Source: Nocardioides silvaticus (GTDB taxonomy: Bacteria; Actinomycetota; Actinomycetes; Propionibacteriales; Nocardioidaceae). From it: a DNA stretch of 64,000 nt. The position numbers and the translations under genes were made by a program. Positions 17,266-25,121 of the stretch are shown here, in pieces (position 1 is the first letter of the stretch; the number at the start of each line of letters is the position of its first letter). The stretch covers positions 62,001 to 126,000 of the forward strand of contig NZ_QGDD01000010.1 of the NCBI RefSeq assembly GCF_003160695.1, read 5' to 3'. The notes under the pieces were generated by a model, which saw only the letters and a program-made list of their open reading frames with translations, searched no databases and had not been told where the DNA came from.

Positions 17266-17892
17266 GTGACCTGGACCGAGATCGACAACCTCGACGAGCT
17301 CACCACGCTCCTCGGCGAGCCCGCCGCGGCGGCGCGCAGCAAGGAACGCTCGGCGCTGGCCGACGTCGACAAGGACTGGCTCGCGGCGTCGCCGTTCTGC
17401 GTGCTCGCGACCTCCGACGCCGAGGGCAACGTCGACGTGTCGCCGAAGGGCGACCCGGCCGGATCGCTGGCGCATGTCATCGACGACGTGACGATCGCGA
17501 TCGCCGAGCGGCCGGGCAACCGGCGGGCCGACGGCTACCGCAACATCCTGCAGAACCCGCACGTCGGCCTGAACTTCCTCATCCCGGGTCGCGGCGACAC
17601 CCTCCGCGTCAACGGCCGCGCGCGGCTGGTCAGCGACGCTCCGTTCTTCGACGCGATGGTCGTCAAGGGCCACCGGCCGCTGCTCGCGATCGTCGTCGAC
17701 GTCGACACCGTCTTCTTCCACTGCGCGAAGGCGTTCCTGCGCTCGCAGCTGTGGGAGCCGGACACCTGGGACCCGACCGGCGTGGTGCCACGGCGCGCAG
17801 TGATCTCGCACGCGATGGAGAAGAAGGACAAGTCGATCGAGGAGCTCGACGAGTACTACGGGCCGAGCTACGCCGCAGGCCTCTATGCCTGA
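17266..17892 (+). CDS. Pyridoxamine 5'-phosphate oxidase-family flavin-binding protein
   Basis: A 208-residue split-barrel protein of the PPOX class, closest by pattern to the MSMEG_1061-like group that binds FMN or F420. Characteristic segments: FCVLATSDAEGNVDVSPKGD, NRRADGYRNILQNPHVGLNF and LRVNGRARLVSD. GTG start at 17266; TACCCT (17254-17259) is 6 nt upstream and no ribosome site is seen. Function unknown beyond flavin-type redox chemistry; it is not the vitamin B6 enzyme PdxH by length and motifs. Confidence 0.8.
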   Translation: MTWTEIDNLDELTTLLGEPAAAARSKERSALADVDKDWLAASPFCVLATSDAEGNVDVSPKGDPAGSLAHVIDDVTIAIAERPGNRRADGYRNILQNPHVGLNFLIPGRGDTLRVNGRARLVSDAPFFDAMVVKGHRPLLAIVVDVDTVFFHCAKAFLRSQLWEPDTWDPTGVVPRRAVISHAMEKKDKSIEELDEYYGPSYAAGLYA

Positions 17893-17910
17893 GACCTCTA
17901 CCCTGGAGGC

Positions 17911-18753
17911 ATGACCGCGTCCTCGTCGTACCCGTTCCTCAAGGGGCACGGCACCGAGAACGACTTCGTCCTGCTGCCCGACCACGACGGCACGGTGCAC
18001 GGCGACCTGGGTGCCGAGCGGGTGCGGGCCCTGTGCGACCGGCGGGCCGGCATCGGCGGCGACGGCGTGCTCCGCGTGATCCGCACGGCCGCGATCGAGA
18101 CGGGTGCGGGGCAGGACGCGGAGTGGTTCATGGACTACCGCAACGCCGACGGCTCGTTCTCGGAGATGTGCGGCAACGGGATCCGGGTCTTCGGCCGCCA
18201 CCTCGCGCTCGAGGGGCTCGTCGACGCCTCCGGGCCGGTGCTGATCGCGACGCGGGACGGTGTGAAGACGCTGACGTTCGCGGACGGCGCGGCCGACGGC
18301 GAGATCACTGTCGACATGGGCACCCCGCGGGTGCTCGAGGAGACCAAGGTGTCGGTCGGCGACCACACCTGGCCGGCGGTCAACGTCGACATGGGCAACC
18401 CGCACGCGGTGGCGTTCGTCGACGACCTGGCCGACGCGGGACGGCTGCTCGACCCGCCCCTGCACGATGAGGCGACCTACCCGGACGGGGTGAACGTGGA
18501 GTTCGTCGTACGGCGAGGCCCCGGCCACGTCGCGATGCGGGTCCACGAGCGCGGATCGGGCGAGACCCGGTCCTGCGGCACCGGCGCCTGCGCGGTCATG
18601 GTCGCCGCGGCGCTGGCCGACGACGCGGCCCGCGACACCGACTACCTCGTCGACCTGCCCGGCGGCACCCTGCGGATCCGCTGGACCGACGACGACCGGG
18701 TCCTGATGAGCGGCCCAGCCGTGCTCGTGGCCTCCGGCAGCACCTCGCTCTGA
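17911..18753 (+). CDS. dapF: Diaminopimelate epimerase
   Basis: Converts LL- to meso-diaminopimelate for lysine and peptidoglycan synthesis. 280 residues. The two active-site cysteines are in EMCGNGIRVFG and RSCGTGACAV, and the N-terminal GHGTENDFVLL and RAGIGGDGVL motifs are intact. TACCCT (17899-17904) ends 6 nt before the ATG; GGAGG also lies just upstream, so the message may be leaderless or have a very short leader. miaA upstream and hflX downstream are common neighbours in actinobacteria, here separated by other genes. Confidence 0.95.
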   Translation: MTASSSYPFLKGHGTENDFVLLPDHDGTVHGDLGAERVRALCDRRAGIGGDGVLRVIRTAAIETGAGQDAEWFMDYRNADGSFSEMCGNGIRVFGRHLALEGLVDASGPVLIATRDGVKTLTFADGAADGEITVDMGTPRVLEETKVSVGDHTWPAVNVDMGNPHAVAFVDDLADAGRLLDPPLHDEATYPDGVNVEFVVRRGPGHVAMRVHERGSGETRSCGTGACAVMVAAALADDAARDTDYLVDLPGGTLRIRWTDDDRVLMSGPAVLVASGSTSL

Positions 18754-18793
18754 CCTGGCGGGGGCTTCCCGGCGACCAGGGTGGTCCGCACCG

Positions 18794-18823
18794 TTGTCAG
18801 GACAGATAACACTCTGGTATGTG
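18794..18823 (+). promoter_or_regulatory. Predicted promoter of the GGDEF-EAL gene
   Basis: TTGTCA (18794-18799) and TATGTG (18818-18823) with 18-nt spacing resemble -35 and -10 elements. A start near 18830 would exclude the farthest upstream GTG at 18781 as translation start. Confidence 0.4.
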
Positions 18824-18885
18824 ACCATGGGGATGCTCGAGCAGGTGTGGGGGTGACTGCGATGGGTGCCGGAAGAGTCCGCACC

Positions 18886-21006
18886 ATGGGTGATCGGCCG
18901 AGCGCTCGCGCGACGTACGTCGCGGGCGGCATCGGCCTGGCGTTGATCGTGGGTTACGCGCTCGTGGCCGACCGCGACGTCCTCGGGTCGGTGGCCTACT
19001 TGGTCGGCGCGGCGTACGCCACGGTGCTGGGGTGCGTCGGCGCGGCACGCCTGCCGAGCTCGCAACGCCTGGTGTGGTGGGGTTTCGCCGCCTCGCTCCT
19101 GCTGTTCCTGGTGGGAGACGTGCTGTGGATCGTCTCCGACGACGTGTTGCACATCGACCCGTTCCCGTCGGCCGCAGACGTGGCCTACCTCGCGTTCTAC
19201 GTCGTCCTGGCCGTCGCCGTGGGCGCCCTCGTCCGCGCCCGGCGACGCGGTCGCGACCGCGCCGCCTTCCTCGACGCCGCCATCCTCGCCACCGGCGTCG
19301 GTGTGGTGGCAGCGGTCTTCCTGATCGAGCCTGCCGCCGAGGCGGCCGGCACCTCCACGCTGACCCAGGTGGTGGCAGCCGCCTACCCGATCGGTGACCT
19401 GCTGGTCCTGGCGGTCGTCGTGCGCCTCTTCTCGGTCCGGATCGCAGGCAACCTCGCGTTCTGGGCGCTGGTCGGTGGCATCGTGATCCTCCTCGTCGGT
19501 GACCTCGGCTACGTGGCCGCGGAGGTCTACGGAGACGTCTACCCGCAGTGGATCGACATCGGCTACCTGCTGTCGTACCTGCTGCTCGGTCTAGCGGCAC
19601 TGCATCCCTCGGCCCGGGAGCTGTGCGAACCCGCGCCGGAGCGCAGCGGCAGCCGCTTCACCGCTACCCGACTCGTCGTGCTCTGCGGTGCGCTCGTGCT
19701 GGCCCCGGCCACCGACCAGGCTGCCCACCTGGCCGGCGTGCACCACGGGTCGTGGGTGGTCCTGATCGGCGGGTGCCTGTCCGCCGTCCTGGTGGTCCTG
19801 CGGCTCGGCGACCTGCTGGTCGAGTCCCAGCGCACCGCTGTCCAGCTCGCCGCCCTGGCCCGGAAGGACCCCCTGACCGGTGTCCCGAACCGGCGGACCT
19901 GGGACCACGAGCTGTCGAGAGGTTGTGCAATCGCTCGTGCTGACGAGACGCCGCTCTCGGTGGCGATCCTCGACATGGACCACTTCAAGCGCTTCAACCA
20001 GGAAGAAGGCCACCTCAAGGGCGACCTGGTGCTGAAGGAGACCGCGGCCGCCTGGTCCCACCTCCTCCAGGGTGTCGGCATCCTGGCCCGGATTGGTGGG
20101 GAGAGGTTCGCGGTGCTGCTGCCGGACCTGGTGGCCTCGCAGTCGACCGCCGTCCTGGACCCCATGCGGCGAGCGGTCACCCACGACCAGACCTGCTCGA
20201 TCGGCGTGGCCACCTGGGACGGCCGGGAGAGCCCTGCCGAGCTCCTCGCGCGCGCCGACCGGGCCCTGTACCTCGCCAAGCACGCGGGGCGGAACCGCGT
20301 CGCTGTCGACGACGGGGTGGCGCCCGCGGTCGTCGACCGGCTCGAGCCCGGCGACCTGCTGGCCTCGCTGCGCTCGGTCTACCAGCCGATCGTCAAGCTG
20401 CGGTCGGGCGAGGTCGTCGGACACGAGGCGCTGAGCCGGTTCGACGGGGTGGGGGCGCAGGAGGCCTTCGATCGGGCTGCGCGCAACGGCACGTCGGCCC
20501 TGCTCGAGGCCGCGGCGGTCCGGGTCGCGCTCGCCGGGTGGGACCGCGACGGTCTGCTCGCCCTGAACGCGAGCCCCGCAGCGCTGACCAGCCCGCACCT
20601 CCAGGAGGTGCTGCCGGCCGACCTCACCGGCCTGATCATCGAGATCACCGAGCAGGCGCTCGATGGCAACCCCGTCGAGGTCATGATGGTCGTCGACGAC
20701 CTGAGGGACCGGGGCGCCCTGATCGCGATCGACGACTACGGCGCGGGGTTCTCCAACCTGGCGCGGGTGCTCGCCCTTCGTCCGGACATCGTGAAGCTCG
20801 ACATCTCGATCATCCGGGGCGTGCACGCCGACGCCACCCAGCAGGCGCTGGTCGCTGCGGCGGTGCACTACAGCAAGCTGACCGACGGGCGAGTCTTCGC
20901 CGAGGGCATCGAGACCGTGGAGGATCGGGACTGCCTCGTCGACCTGGGAGTCATCTTCGGCCAGGGCAACCTGCTGGGACTGCCGGAGGCGCTGGCAGCG
21001 CACTGA
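18886..21006 (+). CDS. Membrane GGDEF-EAL protein (cyclic-di-GMP turnover)
   Basis: About 706 residues from ATG 18886 (GGAAGAG 8 nt upstream; ATG 18862 is the alternative). Eight to nine hydrophobic segments form the N-terminal half. Next is a GGDEF domain opening DPLTGVPNRRTWD. Its active-site motif reads GGERF instead of GGDEF and the metal Asp in LDMDHFKRFN is kept, so cyclase activity is doubtful. The C-terminal EAL domain keeps its key residues: EAL in GHEALSRF, Asn in LNAS, EITE, DDYGAG, KLD and EGIE. Likely a membrane-sensing c-di-GMP phosphodiesterase whose GGDEF domain may bind GTP as regulator. Confidence 0.88.
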   Translation: MGDRPSARATYVAGGIGLALIVGYALVADRDVLGSVAYLVGAAYATVLGCVGAARLPSSQRLVWWGFAASLLLFLVGDVLWIVSDDVLHIDPFPSAADVAYLAFYVVLAVAVGALVRARRRGRDRAAFLDAAILATGVGVVAAVFLIEPAAEAAGTSTLTQVVAAAYPIGDLLVLAVVVRLFSVRIAGNLAFWALVGGIVILLVGDLGYVAAEVYGDVYPQWIDIGYLLSYLLLGLAALHPSARELCEPAPERSGSRFTATRLVVLCGALVLAPATDQAAHLAGVHHGSWVVLIGGCLSAVLVVLRLGDLLVESQRTAVQLAALARKDPLTGVPNRRTWDHELSRGCAIARADETPLSVAILDMDHFKRFNQEEGHLKGDLVLKETAAAWSHLLQGVGILARIGGERFAVLLPDLVASQSTAVLDPMRRAVTHDQTCSIGVATWDGRESPAELLARADRALYLAKHAGRNRVAVDDGVAPAVVDRLEPGDLLASLRSVYQPIVKLRSGEVVGHEALSRFDGVGAQEAFDRAARNGTSALLEAAAVRVALAGWDRDGLLALNASPAALTSPHLQEVLPADLTGLIIEITEQALDGNPVEVMMVVDDLRDRGALIAIDDYGAGFSNLARVLALRPDIVKLDISIIRGVHADATQQALVAAAVHYSKLTDGRVFAEGIETVEDRDCLVDLGVIFGQGNLLGLPEALAAH

Positions 21007-21053
21007 AACGGCCCGGCGCCGGCGGGAGCGTCGCGCTCGCTAGAGTCCGCGGC

Positions 21054-21830
21054 ATGGAACTCACCGGATCATCCGCCATCGTCACCGGCGGCGCGTCGGG
21101 CATCGGTGCCGCCTGCGCCCGCCAGCTCGCCGCGCGCGGCGCGACCGTGGTCGTCGCCGACCTCCAGGCCGACAAGGGCGAAGCCCTCGCCGAGGAGATC
21201 AAGGGCGTCTTCGCACAGGTCGACGTCACGAACACCGAGCAGATCGGCGCCGCGGTGAAGGCCGCCGCCGAGATCGCCCCGCTCCGCGCCGTGGTCAACT
21301 CCGCCGGCATCGGCTGGGCCCAGCGCACCATCGGCCGCGACGGCACCCTCGAGTCGGCTCACTCGCTGGAGGCCTTCCAGAAGGTGATCGCGATCAACCT
21401 CGTCGGCACTTTCGACATGGTCCGCCAGGCCGCGACCGTGATGAGCCAGAACGAGGGCGACGCCGACGGCTGCCGCGGCGCGATCGTGAACATGGCGAGC
21501 GTGGCTGCGTTCGACGGCCAGATCGGCCAGGCGTCGTACTCCGCCTCCAAGGGTGGTGTCGTCGGCATGACCCTTCCCGTCGCCCGCGACCTGTCGGCGG
21601 CCGGCATCCGCCTCAACACCATCGCCCCCGGCCTGATCGACACCCCGATCTACGGCGAGGGCGAGGCCTCCGAGGCGTTCAAGGCCAACCTCGGCCAGAA
21701 CGTGCTGTTCCCCAAGCGCCTCGGCACCGGCGACGAGCTCGCCTCGATGGTGATCGAGTGCCTCACCAACTCCTACATGAACGGTGAGGTCATTCGGGTC
21801 GACGGCGGCATTCGGATGCCTCCGAAGTAG
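21054..21830 (+). CDS. Short-chain dehydrogenase/reductase, 3-hydroxyacyl-CoA dehydrogenase type II-like
   Basis: A 258-residue NAD-dependent SDR. Cofactor motif TGGASGIG at ~12-19, NSAGIG, catalytic Ser in NMASVAAF and YSASK with Tyr and Lys, then PGLIDTP. The pattern resembles the HSD17B10/FadB2-type enzymes of fatty-acid and isoleucine breakdown, but related SDRs act on many alcohols. ATG at 21054; TAGAGT (21041-21046) lies 7 nt upstream without a ribosome site. It ends before a large palindrome shared with the convergent VWA gene. Confidence 0.88.
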   Translation: MELTGSSAIVTGGASGIGAACARQLAARGATVVVADLQADKGEALAEEIKGVFAQVDVTNTEQIGAAVKAAAEIAPLRAVVNSAGIGWAQRTIGRDGTLESAHSLEAFQKVIAINLVGTFDMVRQAATVMSQNEGDADGCRGAIVNMASVAAFDGQIGQASYSASKGGVVGMTLPVARDLSAAGIRLNTIAPGLIDTPIYGEGEASEAFKANLGQNVLFPKRLGTGDELASMVIECLTNSYMNGEVIRVDGGIRMPPK

Positions 21831-21847
21831 CGGCTCGGCGGGGCGCG

Positions 21848-21935
21848 GGATACCCGGTCGACCGGGTATCCCACGGGTTGTCAGCCTCTGCAATGGCTGA
21901 CAACCCGTGGAACACCCGGCCGACCGGGTATTCCA
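21848..21935. terminator. Composite palindrome between convergent genes
   Basis: A perfect 20-bp palindrome ATACCCGGTCGACCGGGTAT is at 21850-21869. CCACGGGTTGTCAGCC (21871-21886) pairs perfectly with 21895-21910 around an 8-nt loop. A diverged copy of the first palindrome follows at about 21911-21932. Together they can form one long, branched hairpin. Position suggests a bidirectional terminator. Confidence 0.7.
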
Positions 21936-21957
21936 CGGACCCCACCCGCCACCCGCC

Positions 21958-22620
21958 TCAGTCCGCCAGCTCGGCCCGCTCCTCGGCGGTGTAGGCGTCC
22001 ATCATCGGAGCCGGCGCGGCCGAGCCGCCGGCGAAGTGGGCGGCGCGGTCGCGGCGCAGCTTCGCCATCTTCTTCGAACTCACGGCCATCGCCTCCCGGG
22101 CCTTGCCGCGGCCGTAGGTGACCGAGGCGGCGGCGCTGACGCCGAGCGAGGTGCCGACCTCGATGGCGTCCTGGTCGGCGCCCATGTACTGGAACTGCCA
22201 GGCGTAGTCGCGCACCTGCTGCTCGACGAGCGCCTTGATGGCGGGGTGCGTCCACTCCCGGCTGGCGTTCTCGAGACCGTCGGTCATGATCGCGACGATC
22301 ACCGTGCCGGGCCGCTCGTCCTCGGGCAGCGCGGCGAGCTCGTCACCCGCGGAGATGATGAGCCGGCCCATCGCGTCGAGCAGCGCGGTCGTGCCGCGGG
22401 GCTGCAGGTCCAGAGGGGGTACGGCGGACAGGGGCCGGCTGGCGTACACGACGTCATAGGTGTCGTCGAACTGCGCCAGCGTCACCCGGCACTCGCCGGA
22501 CTCCTTGCGCTGCTCCTCGATGAACGCGGCGAAGCCGCCCTCGGTGTCGGTCTTGATCGACTGCATCGACCCGCTGCGGTCGAGCAGGAAGTAGAGGTGG
22601 GTGAGGTCCGCTCGCGTCAT
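21958..22620 (-). CDS. VWA-domain protein
   Basis: A 220-residue von Willebrand factor A-fold protein. The metal-ion site DxSxS is in FLLDRSGSM at the N-terminus, with Thr in RGTTALLDA and Asp in IMTDGLENAS. No signal peptide or membrane segment is seen, so it should be cytosolic. It lies 36 nt after a small helical gene, probably in one operon. Related proteins act as stress-linked or tellurite-type scaffolds; specific role unknown. Confidence 0.85.
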   Translation of the reverse strand: MTRADLTHLYFLLDRSGSMQSIKTDTEGGFAAFIEEQRKESGECRVTLAQFDDTYDVVYASRPLSAVPPLDLQPRGTTALLDAMGRLIISAGDELAALPEDERPGTVIVAIMTDGLENASREWTHPAIKALVEQQVRDYAWQFQYMGADQDAIEVGTSLGVSAAASVTYGRGKAREAMAVSSKKMAKLRRDRAAHFAGGSAAPAPMMDAYTAEERAELAD

Positions 22621-22656
22621 CGTCGCTCCGTCCCGGGAGCGGACACCCGCTCCCTG

Positions 22657-23064
22657 CTAGGTGGACCGACGCGGCTTGAACCGCATCGGTGCCGGTGCCG
22701 CCGCCGGTTGCCGCGGCACCCCTGACTCCAGGTCGTACTTCGCCCGCTCGACTCCCGAGGCGGTCACCCGGCCACGGTCGTCGGCGTAGGCGCCGAGGGC
22801 TCGGGTCCGGGCCAGCCGGGGTCCGACGGCGTTCTCCGTCAGCCCGGCCTGTGCCCCGGCACTCCGGAGCGACGCCTGGCCCGTCAGCACGGCGGCCGCC
22901 ATCGACTCGTCGATCAGCTCGGTCAGCCGGTCGGCCGCTTGCCGAAGGTAGGGGAGGGCTCCGACGGAATCCTTGCGCTCGGCCTCGCTGAGGGCGCGGC
23001 GTACCTCCGCCAGACCCTCCTTGCTCGGCCCCTCGTCCACGTCGACCGGTCGATCCTGGGTCAT
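22657..23064 (-). CDS. Uncharacterised protein with possible HTH
   Basis: 135 residues from the ATG at 23064 (MTQDRPVDV). Not recognised. The middle is helical and acidic (DRLTELIDESMAAAVLTGQA), followed by RSAGAQAGLTENAVGPRLAR, which resembles a helix-turn-helix, and a basic Pro/Ala tail. It is upstream of and co-directional with the VWA gene. Confidence 0.55.
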   Translation of the reverse strand: MTQDRPVDVDEGPSKEGLAEVRRALSEAERKDSVGALPYLRQAADRLTELIDESMAAAVLTGQASLRSAGAQAGLTENAVGPRLARTRALGAYADDRGRVTASGVERAKYDLESGVPRQPAAAPAPMRFKPRRST

Positions 23065-23126
23065 GTCGGCAACGGTACCGCACAAACTGCGGACACGCAA
23101 GAAATGTGGATGCGCACTTCGTGCGG

Positions 23127-24341
23127 TCAGCTGTAGTTCGGGTTGTTCCCCGTCGGCAGCGTGATGTCGATCCGGCGGCCCTCGTTGAGGAAGAACAGCA
23201 CGCCCAGTCGCAGGAACTCGTCGAGCACCCAGTAGAGGTTCGGGACCAACGGCAGGTTGACCAGGCCCTCCTTGAACCGGATGAACGCCGGCCAGCTGTT
23301 CTTGATCATGCGGTCCATCGGGGAGCGCTTGATCTGCAGCCAGTCGGCGATCTGGTCGCCCAGTGTGTAGCGGGTGAAGCCGTTGAGGACCGGCTTGGTC
23401 AGGCCCTTGTCGTACTCCGCCGCCAGATTCAGCAGGATGTCGGCGAGCTTGATGCCCTCGGGGGTCGGCCGCAGGATCGGGTCGAGCACCTGCCGCGACT
23501 GGACGTTCGCCTCGTCCCAGCTCGCGGGGATGTACTCGTCCTTCACGCCGAGGAAGTGCGCGGTGATCTGCCAGAGGTGGAGGAACGCCGCGGAGTCGGC
23601 GGCCGGCATCCGGATCTTCCAGGCGACCAGCTTGTTCCTGCTGAAGGTCGCCAGGCTGTGCCAGGTGACCATGATGTCGGCCTGACTGATCGGCAGCGAC
23701 TCCTCGGCGCCGGACTTCCAGTGGCTCGACCTCGGCAGCAGGTAGCGGACCGCGGAGTGGGTGAGCCGGGTCTTCAGGCAGGTGACGACCATCTGGCCGC
23801 CGGGCCCGAACGCGCGCCGGTTGCCGATGTCGTAGCCGAGCTTCGCGGTCTTGGCGATCCGGTCCTTCATGTCCGCGCCGCCGGCGGAGTAGTAGACCGC
23901 GCGCGCCTCGCGCGGGATGACGCAGCTCATCATCCCGCTGCCGAGGCCGTAGAGGACGCCGAGGTAGGTGCCGCGCCGCTCGTAGAAGTCGAAGGCCTGG
24001 GTCAGCTTGGCCTGGTCGATCCAGCTCGGGAGCTGCCGGTTGCGCTCGAGGAAGGCCGCGAGGTCGGCGGGCAGCCCGGCCGGCAGCGCCTCGTCGTTGT
24101 GGGTCCAGTCGGCCAGCAGCTCGTTGACGAGCTCGACCTCACCGCGCTCGAAGAGCCGCGCGACGAGAGCGTCGCACTCGTCGTCCCAGAGGTAGCGAGG
24201 GTCCATCCCGGTGCCGGCACCCGCGATCGACCCCGCCGGCTGCCATGTCCAAGCCTCGGCCGGCGCCACGAGGCCGAGCGCTCCGACCGCGCCCAGCGCG
24301 GTGCCGCCGAGGACCACTCCACGCCTGCCCACCTGCCCCAT
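23127..24341 (-). CDS. MpaB-type (DUF2236) oxygenase, Tat-exported
   Basis: A 404-residue protein. The N-terminus RRGVVLGGTALGAVGALGLV is a twin-arginine signal. The body matches the DUF2236/MpaB/latex-clearing-protein group of haem oxygenases: RRGTYLGVLYGLGSG and RLTHSAVRYLLP, with His in LTHSAVR, and later AWKIRMPAADSAAFLHLWQ. Candidate substrates in relatives are polyisoprene or other lipids; none can be assigned. ATG at 24341 puts the Tat motif at residues 6-7. Transcribed divergently from a TetR gene over a nested palindromic operator, so probably TetR-repressed. Confidence 0.8.
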   Translation of the reverse strand: MGQVGRRGVVLGGTALGAVGALGLVAPAEAWTWQPAGSIAGAGTGMDPRYLWDDECDALVARLFERGEVELVNELLADWTHNDEALPAGLPADLAAFLERNRQLPSWIDQAKLTQAFDFYERRGTYLGVLYGLGSGMMSCVIPREARAVYYSAGGADMKDRIAKTAKLGYDIGNRRAFGPGGQMVVTCLKTRLTHSAVRYLLPRSSHWKSGAEESLPISQADIMVTWHSLATFSRNKLVAWKIRMPAADSAAFLHLWQITAHFLGVKDEYIPASWDEANVQSRQVLDPILRPTPEGIKLADILLNLAAEYDKGLTKPVLNGFTRYTLGDQIADWLQIKRSPMDRMIKNSWPAFIRFKEGLVNLPLVPNLYWVLDEFLRLGVLFFLNEGRRIDITLPTGNNPNYS

Positions 24342-24354
24342 GGCCGCCTCCGAA

Positions 24355-24387
24355 GATACATTGATACGCAGCACGTATCTTTGTATC
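24355..24387. promoter_or_regulatory. Nested palindromic operator between MpaB-type and TetR genes
   Basis: GATACA-TT-GATACG-CAGCA-CGTATC-TT-TGTATC: both 6-bp arms on the left have exact inverted partners on the right around one centre. This is the typical size and symmetry of a TetR-family operator binding two dimers. It fills the 54-bp divergent gap. Confidence 0.7.
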
Positions 24388-24395
24388 ATCACGTC

Positions 24396-25052
24396 ATGGC
24401 CGCCGCAAGCAGTGACGTCGCAGCAGGGCCGCCCTCGCTCCTCGAGCGCGCGTTCGCCGACGCCCTCGACGGCGCCGAGGTCGAGGACCCCAACAGCGCG
24501 ATCCTCGACGCGGCGTACGACCTGTTCTGCAGGCAGGGCATCCAGCGCACGACGATGGAGGACGTCGCCCGCCGCGCGCGCGTCTCCCGGATCACCGTCT
24601 ACCGCCGGTTGGTGTCCAAGGAGGCGCTGGTCGAAGCGGTGCTGCTCCGCGACTTCCGGCTGTACGTCGACCGCTTCCTCGCCGATCTCGCCGGTGCCCA
24701 GACCGTGGCCGATCGCGTCGTCACGGGCTTCGTCAGCTCCTTGCGCGCAACCCGGAGCAACCCGCTGATGACCGGGCTGATGCAGGCCGAGCCCGGCGCC
24801 GTCGCTCCGACCATCGTCGGCGAGGACGGGCGGGTCCTGGCGGCCGTGGCACGCTTCCTCGCCGGTCAGCTTCGGATCGAGCAGCAAGCCGGCAACGTCG
24901 GCCCCGACGTCGACGTCGGCGTGGTTGCCGAGCTGATGGTCCGGCTCTCGGCGTCGTTCTTCCTCACTCCGAGCGAGGTCGTCGACCTCGACGACGACGA
25001 GCAGGTGGCGGGCATCGCCCGGCGCTACCTGGTGCCGATGCTCCAGGCGTGA
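24396..25052 (+). CDS. TetR-family transcriptional regulator
   Basis: A 218-residue repressor. An N-terminal extension (~35 residues) precedes the TetR helix-turn-helix: AILDAAYDLFCRQGIQRTTM, EDVARRARVSRITVYRRLVS, KEALVEAVLL. The C-terminal ligand-binding domain is variable. Divergent from the MpaB-type oxygenase with a nested palindrome between them, so it probably controls both genes. Ligand unknown, plausibly a lipid or isoprenoid. Confidence 0.9.
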   Translation: MAAASSDVAAGPPSLLERAFADALDGAEVEDPNSAILDAAYDLFCRQGIQRTTMEDVARRARVSRITVYRRLVSKEALVEAVLLRDFRLYVDRFLADLAGAQTVADRVVTGFVSSLRATRSNPLMTGLMQAEPGAVAPTIVGEDGRVLAAVARFLAGQLRIEQQAGNVGPDVDVGVVAELMVRLSASFFLTPSEVVDLDDDEQVAGIARRYLVPMLQA

Positions 25053-25121
25053 GCCCCCGCCCGGTCCGCCGGGTTAATCGGGAAGCCTTCGGCGCGGTCG
25101 GTGGTTACATTGGACGAACCT

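Noticed and set aside
17083-19152. A 689-codon open frame antisense to PPOX and dapF
   Set aside because: Same GC-driven artefact; both sense genes have catalytic motifs.
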